This document shows positions 35,501 through 38,573 of a stretch of 38,573 nt of DNA, one piece after another. Made by a program: the position numbers and the translations under genes. The DNA is from Acetatifactor sp. (GTDB taxonomy: Bacteria > Bacillota > Clostridia > Lachnospirales > Lachnospiraceae): NCBI GenBank assembly GCA_024403365.1, contig JAKSRX010000008.1:1-38573 (forward strand), given 5' to 3'. The notes beneath the pieces are model-generated. The model searched no databases. It worked only from the letters and a program-made list of their open reading frames with translations, and had not been told where the DNA came from. How positions within the stretch are numbered: the stretch's first letter is position 1; every line of letters starts with the position of its first letter.

Positions 35501-35974
35501 GATCTCGGAATGCCACAGCGCCAGGCCCATGAATACCACCAACAGAACCACCATCCACGCATAGGGGATCACAACACCCATCTTGCGGATATAGGTTCCA
35601 TCCTCCAGAACCGTGAAATACAATCCCGTCCAGACACTGGTCAGACACAGTATCGTATTCACACCCTGCAACACCCACAGGGACCTCATGAGGACCTTCT
35701 TACGGCCGTGCAGGAAAATACTGATCCAGATCACCGTAAGCAAGGGACACAAGATCGCCTTGCACACATCTCCCATCAGAGTCGAATCGATGGGAATGAC
35801 CTGAGCGATCGGAAGATCACCGTCAAAAAGTGTCAACACCGAAGCTGCAAGCATCGTCAGATAGAACTTGATACGCACGCGCACTTCAAAGGATTTATCT
35901 TTATAGATCAGGAATACAGTGATAAGCAAAAGATAGACCACTAAGTAATGGCTGTTCAGAACCGATGTCTGCAT
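32579..35974 (-). CDS. Membrane GGDEF-GGDEF-EAL protein with C-terminal beta-solenoid-like repeat domain
   Basis: I start this 1131-residue protein at the ATG at 35972-35974, because an AGAAAGGAG box lies nine bases upstream and a membrane helix follows at once; an earlier ATG at 36100 would begin upstream of the promoter. Residues 1-210 hold about six to eight helices. GGDEF domain 1 (211-345) has RYGGDEF (281-287) and GGDEF domain 2 (355-510) has GRVGGDEF (428-435). The EAL domain (540-765) keeps AYEALMR, the Asn of FLNSIPG, EITE, IDDFGSGSS, KLD and AEGVET. It may therefore make or degrade c-di-GMP. Residues 790-1131 form about eight repeats of 27-30 residues with a recurring hydrophobic-Gly-hydrophobic-Gly step (YGIGC, IALGG, IGIGC, AAVGS, NLVGV, LGLGS). 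This suggests a parallel beta-helix, normally an extracellular carbohydrate-binding fold, yet here it should be cytoplasmic. Confidence 0.9.
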   Translation of the reverse strand: MQTSVLNSHYLVVYLLLITVFLIYKDKSFEVRVRIKFYLTMLAASVLTLFDGDLPIAQVIPIDSTLMGDVCKAILCPLLTVIWISIFLHGRKKVLMRSLWVLQGVNTILCLTSVWTGLYFTVLEDGTYIRKMGVVIPYAWMVVLLVVFMGLALWHSEISDSIEQLIVLLILMAIAVAAYLEYNYDGVHLMDNAFAVGACVYYYYMIMLMYKRDALTHLMNRHNMNYDLEEMRAKSYHLSMIDVDNFKNINDKYGHQKGDEVLVTVVQVMKKNLLRGCRLYRYGGDEFAVLSKGNSTVQLFAMFDEINRQLEEDNLRISYGTARHLPGEHEMETIEEADRRMYEKKRILKSQDIWDATTGLYNLRGFLDEVNLLKKQALVEMRNICMVSLDIEHLGNINKAYGYTEGNLVITTLAGLIQDCLEDKEFAGRVGGDEFIVALTTIGQDEQPIVQFKEKLSLAVKNCPAFDNKEYTVELNFASRVDELTADMSMEQMVNALLQTKLAQKENRRKANNFALDNREISEVDKESEQIALSIIDSNGLNYALQPIVSAKSGEIVAYEALMRADSKYSLSPLTLLRHAENNNRMYDIERMTFSNVLERLAKDKSIKADTKIFLNSIPGYLLKDEDYKVLYEKYGEWMNRIVVEITEQSEMDDESLALLKSRQQAAGFEIAIDDFGSGSSNTYSLLKYEPEVIKLDRLLVADIDKNTKKQYFVNSIITFAKENGIRVLAEGVETMEELKMVIRLQVDYIQGFLTASPSYVAVGKIDDNISKAIVSENIRGVTEGKRKIYVASTVKELSLVQLALQEYTGVTVSNDVLRIVGNDDYTADMHIKIKDGMDCTLVLKDVRLNSVDDLPCIELGKGSKLKLKIEGNCYLNQKGIYVPEGATLEFGGHGDTYIDAKGHSCYGIGCSEDEAVGNILLRHSSKLVIKVDGDNAIALGGGKYSTGTGIEVVSGSLDISVASVNGIGIGCREGDIPIRIQNVMVNMEFRVNTGTGIGTLQGMQDILFQNSTIIMKGSGSKYAAVGSNGASGGMIRMEEAGLIATFTGQEVNLVGVDSGALKIVTRNAKFHLKGEGDRILGLGSVDETSVLVMDKTDMDITINSSHPFCFGAKEADIKKENCPESLHINQ

Positions 35975-36010
35975 GATCCGATGCTCCTTTCTTTGGATAG
36001 TATTAGTGAT

Positions 36011-36039
36011 ATTATATACTTTTTCGTGGTTTTTGGCAA
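36011..36039 (-). promoter_or_regulatory. Promoter of the GGDEF-EAL-solenoid gene
   Basis: On the minus strand, -35 TTGCCA (36034-36039) and -10 TATAAT (36011-36016) are separated by 17 bases. The predicted start is about 30 bases before the chosen ATG, which also supports that start over the upstream one at 36100. Confidence 0.75.
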
Positions 36040-36077
36040 ACAAATTGTTGACAATATTCAGGCAATATATATGAAAA

Positions 36078-36100
36078 GTGGCCCCGAAGATCGGGGCCAC
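36078..36100 (-). terminator. Strong GC-rich hairpin upstream of the GGDEF-EAL-solenoid gene
   Basis: GTGGCCCCGA (36078-36087) and TCGGGGCCAC (36091-36100) pair perfectly around a three-base loop. On the minus strand TTTTCATATAT follows. It would end any transcript arriving from 36101 or higher before the local promoter. Confidence 0.7.
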
Positions 36101-36157
36101 CGCTGATGAGGTTTATGCTCAAGAAAGAATGGGATGCACTCCTTCATTGTGCCGATA

Positions 36158-36195
36158 AAAACAAAAAAGAAGTCCGCCTCGGATGAAGCGAACTT
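36158..36195 (-). terminator. Terminator just downstream of an orphan promoter
   Basis: On the minus strand AAGTTCGCTTC (36195-36185) pairs with GAGGCGGACTT (36180-36170), with two G-U pairs, around a four-base loop. TCTTTTTTGTTTTTA follows. It lies only about 15 bases beyond the predicted start of the promoter at 36213-36240. Confidence 0.8.
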
Positions 36196-36206
36196 CCTTG
36201 TTCTCT
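36158..36206 (-). ncRNA. Candidate very short RNA (about 45-50 nt) or attenuated leader
   Basis: A promoter with -10 at 36213-36218 predicts a start near 36206, and a strong terminator ends near 36160. The unit between has no room for a gene. It matches no RNA family I recognise. It could be a small RNA or a leader that lets transcription pass only under some conditions. This rests on promoter and terminator pattern alone. Confidence 0.3.
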
Positions 36207-36212
36207 AAGTTC

Positions 36213-36240
36213 AATATAGCACTTTTTGTGCGAAATGCAA
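36213..36240 (-). promoter_or_regulatory. Orphan promoter with a palindrome in its spacer
   Basis: On the minus strand, -35 TTGCAT (36235-36240) and -10 TATATT (36213-36218) are 16 bases apart. The spacer contains GCAC-AAAAA-GTGC (36219-36231), an inverted repeat that could be an operator. The next feature downstream is a terminator, not a gene. Confidence 0.5.
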
Positions 36241-36333
36241 GAGTAAATTTAAGAAACTTTCTTTTGCCACTAACATAAGCCCAATACTTAAGAATCAATA
36301 TAGTTGCTTAAAGAATCTTTAACCTGTGGATGT

Positions 36334-36480
36334 TTACCCCTGCCTCCGGGACAGTATACTGATCATATCCGTGATATCAAAACAACAGCCTGCAGCATTA
36401 CAGATCGCAATGATAAAGAAAAGAAGCTCAATCTTCTCCCCTCCAAAAGCTATTGAAAAATAGATTTCTTGGATCACCAC
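36334..36480 (-). pseudogene. Possible short reading frame or gene remnant
   Basis: A minus-strand frame from a GTG at 36478-36480 to TAA at 36334-36336 encodes 48 residues with a hydrophobic centre (LLFFIIAICNAAGCCF) and an ending DMISILSRRQG. The frame is open a further 13 codons upstream to a stop, with no ATG and no ribosome binding site. It has a coding look but no recognised family, so it is more likely the tail of a decayed gene than a working one. The rest of the 738-base stretch 35975-36712 holds promoters and hairpins listed separately, and otherwise I see nothing. Confidence 0.25.
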
Positions 36481-36631
36481 TGATTCTTGTGGTTCTGCGG
36501 TGCAGGTGTCCGAACCTTCTCAGTTGCCTTTGTATCATTATCTCATATATTTGCATTGTAGTAAAGAGTTCCACAATCTCTGCGTGGCTTGACGCATAAG
36601 TAGCATCTGATTAACTTTACTGGCATTTGAA

Positions 36632-36653
36632 AAGGAGTCCAAATGGACTCCTT
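36632..36653 (-). terminator. Terminator of the right-edge membrane protein gene
   Basis: AAGGAGTCC (36632-36640) and GGACTCCTT (36645-36653) pair perfectly around AAAT. On the minus strand CCTTTTCAAATG follows. It lies 60 bases past the stop of the 36713-37399 gene. Confidence 0.75.
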
Positions 36654-36712
36654 CTCAAAATAAGGTATAGCATACGTCTATTCACTCATACTTATTGAAA
36701 TATACTCCAGAA

Positions 36713-37399
36713 TTATTTCGGCATTATATTTCCCTGACCATTATCATTCAAATGAAAAATGCCTTTCCCAAATAAGCGCACATCTGCAATATAAGCACCT
36801 ACAACGAAAACGATGAACAATAATATACCAACAAGGGCATGCAGATGCCAATTTCCCCCTAAAGAAATAAACAGGAAAAGCAATCCAACTGCATACATAA
36901 TGGATGCTACAAAACGCTCTATCGCCCGAACAATGATATATTTAGATGAATCATATGGTGCTCTGGATTGCGATACCATTCCGTAAATCGCCATTCCGGC
37001 ACAGATGAACTTAACCAACAGTTCATAACCAAGGTTTAATTCAAAATCACTCTTAACGATAGCAGAAATAATACCACCAAACATTATGCACATAATATAA
37101 ACCGAGACATTGGAAACCAATATCGTACACAAGAAATTCAAAGCCGTTCCTACCCTTGGGAATAGTGTCGTAACCCCAAACACCACAGTGAGAATAATCA
37201 CAGCGAAAGCAAGATAATTCAAAAATCCCCCACCTGGTACAAGTACCAGATTACATTGAGACAGAACGAACGCAAGAATAAGTGATAAAGAAATCTGCGC
37301 AAATATAATAGCACTGGTGCATATGAGCAGCACCAACCATGCGATCAACACAGTGATCACGACAAGAAAAAGGCCCATAGATAATAGTGTGAAAATCAT
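36713..37399 (-). CDS. Polytopic membrane protein of unknown function
   Basis: This 228-residue protein is strongly hydrophobic, with six or seven predicted helices (roughly residues 1-48 as one or two, then 60-82, 88-118, 130-145, 165-190 and 190-210). It has a short polar tail (DNGQGNIMPK). A good AAAGGAGAGGAG site precedes the ATG. I do not recognise a family and see no catalytic motif. It follows the unassigned gene 37415-38573 after only 15 bases, so the two are probably co-transcribed and may act together. Base composition is AT-richer than the central housekeeping region, consistent with an accessory segment. Confidence 0.75.
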   Translation of the reverse strand: MIFTLLSMGLFLVVITVLIAWLVLLICTSAIIFAQISLSLILAFVLSQCNLVLVPGGGFLNYLAFAVIILTVVFGVTTLFPRVGTALNFLCTILVSNVSVYIMCIMFGGIISAIVKSDFELNLGYELLVKFICAGMAIYGMVSQSRAPYDSSKYIIVRAIERFVASIMYAVGLLFLFISLGGNWHLHALVGILLFIVFVVGAYIADVRLFGKGIFHLNDNGQGNIMPK

Positions 37400-37414
37400 A
37401 ATATCTCCTCTCCT

Positions 37415-38573
37415 TTATTTAGCATATTTTAAATATTCACTAATCGTTATATTAAATTGTGATTTGAACTCGTACTTAAGTCTATTCGTTAAATATATGC
37501 AAACCATCCGTCTATCAACATCAGATAAAGTCGCATAGTTTCTTTCCATTACAAGTGCGATTAACTCCATTGGAGCAGGTGCGTTCTGCGCAAATATGCC
37601 AAGACCCGATTGCTCGACATGATTCATCGTCAATCCCGCATTACCCGCAGTTGCAGATATTATTTCCCCTGTTTCAGCCGTTTCTATAATCTGATCGATA
37701 TAATCATAATATTCCTTTTCTTTTTCTTGCATCTTTTCGGCCACTACTAAACCATCTTTTAACAAATCCAGCATAGCATCAAAATACTTTCCACCAACTG
37801 GGCTGAATCCCGTGATTAACTGAATACTATCTAGCAATGTCTCCGATTTTCTAATCAGATTATCTTCATTTTTCATTTCATTACAATAGTGCGCCGCTCG
37901 TGCAATTGTCATTGCCAATGCAACTGCCTTACTACTATCAGTTATTTTATTAAAGACATTTTCTGATGCATTTTGAAGAAACTTATTGGAATCGACCTTT
38001 TCCATAGCTCCTCGTTTTCTTAGTATATAAGCAAGCGTTTCTCCATAATCAAAGCCAGTTTCTGAATGCTCATAGTACATAAATTTAAGCGGAACAAAAT
38101 CCGGTATGTTCTCAGACTCTGCATATGCCAATCCCACCTCTGCAACATTCTGCATCACATCAAATGTCTTACTTATTACGTCATCTGCCTTGTGCCAAGC
38201 CTCATCAGCATTATCTTCTGTTCCAAGCAAACCTAAGAATCCAAATACAGCCGGCGCATAATCTTGTGTCCGATATAAAACATAATACTTCCTGGCTTTT
38301 TCCTTCTCTTTATTATCTTTTAATTCATCGTAGCACGTCTTTTCTCCGTTCTTCCAAATGTTAACAAAACGATCCAAAGTGATATCTCTATCACTCATTT
38401 CAAAACCACAAGAACAGGTGATGGTAACAAATTGTTTTTCTTGCTTGACAGTATACTCATGTGGCATATAACATGAATTATTTCCTTTTATCCACCAAAT
38501 TCTTTCTTCAAAATCGTCCTTTTCAACACCTAAAATAGCAGTATTTGTTCCATCATCCGGATGATATGCTTCC
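37415..38573 (-). CDS. Unassigned cytoplasmic protein with a CxCG motif (5' end cut by window)
   Basis: An ATG at 38465-38467 would give 350 residues, but the frame stays open to the window edge with coding-like sequence (VEKDDFEERIWWIKGNN just before that Met). The true start is therefore probably outside. No ribosome binding site of note precedes 38467. The visible part has a CSCGFEM motif preceded by beta-like FVTIT, then helical, acidic and Lys-rich sequence (EKMQEKEKEYYDYIDQ) with no membrane segment or signal peptide. The middle has Ala-rich helical stretches. A lone CxC pair is weak evidence for metal binding. I recognise no family. It is the upstream partner of the membrane protein at 36713-37399. 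Confidence 0.7.
   Translation of the reverse strand, partial: EAYHPDDGTNTAILGVEKDDFEERIWWIKGNNSCYMPHEYTVKQEKQFVTITCSCGFEMSDRDITLDRFVNIWKNGEKTCYDELKDNKEKEKARKYYVLYRTQDYAPAVFGFLGLLGTEDNADEAWHKADDVISKTFDVMQNVAEVGLAYAESENIPDFVPLKFMYYEHSETGFDYGETLAYILRKRGAMEKVDSNKFLQNASENVFNKITDSSKAVALAMTIARAAHYCNEMKNEDNLIRKSETLLDSIQLITGFSPVGGKYFDAMLDLLKDGLVVAEKMQEKEKEYYDYIDQIIETAETGEIISATAGNAGLTMNHVEQSGLGIFAQNAPAPMELIALVMERNYATLSDVDRRMVCIYLTNRLKYEFKSQFNITISEYLKYAK

Noticed and set aside
36000..36100. Longer N-terminus for the GGDEF-EAL-solenoid protein starting at 36100
   Set aside because: It would begin upstream of the best promoter and inside the GC-rich hairpin, and adds 42 residues with no membrane or domain character. 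The ATG at 35974 has a proper binding site.
35975..36712. c-di-GMP riboswitch upstream of the GGDEF-EAL gene
   Set aside because: I looked on the minus strand for the conserved core of GEMM-type switches and did not find it. Only promoters and simple hairpins are present.

Overview
The window looks like chromosome from a Gram-positive anaerobe of the class Clostridia, most likely a Lachnospiraceae member. The evidence is gene content and order. It has the Firmicutes run murE-priA-def-fmt-yugP-rsmB-rlmN-prpC-prkC-rsgA, a SCIFF ribosomally made peptide with its radical-SAM maturase beside a fused secDF, a hisS-aspS pair, AGGAGG-type ribosome binding sites and sigma-A-type promoters. The family-level name is inference. 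Every gene but one (the CNNM/CorC-type protein at 23814-25079) lies on the minus strand, so transcription runs from high to low coordinates.

Layout in transcription order, from the right edge. (1) 36200-38573 is a visibly AT-richer accessory segment. It holds an unrecognised cytoplasmic protein cut by the window edge, a polytopic membrane protein, and a 738-base stretch with hairpins, two promoters and a possible gene remnant. (2) 32579-35974 encodes a 1131-residue membrane-anchored protein with two GGDEF domains, one EAL domain and an unusual repeat-rich C-terminal domain that looks like a beta-solenoid. (3) 29442-32469 is hisS-aspS, with a clear promoter. (4) 25164-29363 is a 4'-phosphopantetheinyl transferase-like gene followed by both halves of a heterodimeric ABC exporter with one degenerate ATP site. 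It converges on the CNNM-type gene. (5) 19062-23684 is a TIGR04086-type membrane protein, the SCIFF peptide (48 residues), the SCIFF maturase and fused SecDF. The peptide and maturase are separated by a 257-base spacer with tandem repeats and hairpins. (6) 6390-18660 is the housekeeping murE-to-rsgA cluster. It covers cell-wall precursor ligation, replication restart, N-terminal Met processing, rRNA methylation, the PASTA kinase and its phosphatase, and a ribosome-assembly GTPase. Its strong promoter is followed by a 163-base leader with a terminator-like hairpin. (7) 1390-6322 is a signalling/metabolic group: a cytoplasmic LacI-type sensor fused to GGDEF, a DUF4003-type protein, a (p)ppGpp synthetase-like protein and a D-2-hydroxyacid dehydrogenase. 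(8) 1-1140 is a VanZ-family membrane protein running off the left edge.

Together the genes suggest two c-di-GMP nodes (4424-6322 and 32579-35974) and one alarmone node close to core cell-wall, translation and protein-export functions. No rRNA, tRNA, CRISPR array, prophage or intact insertion sequence was seen. The most unusual items are the GGDEF-GGDEF-EAL-solenoid fusion, the repeat-bearing spacer between SCIFF peptide and maturase, the attenuator-like murE leader, and the unassigned two-gene cassette at the right edge.
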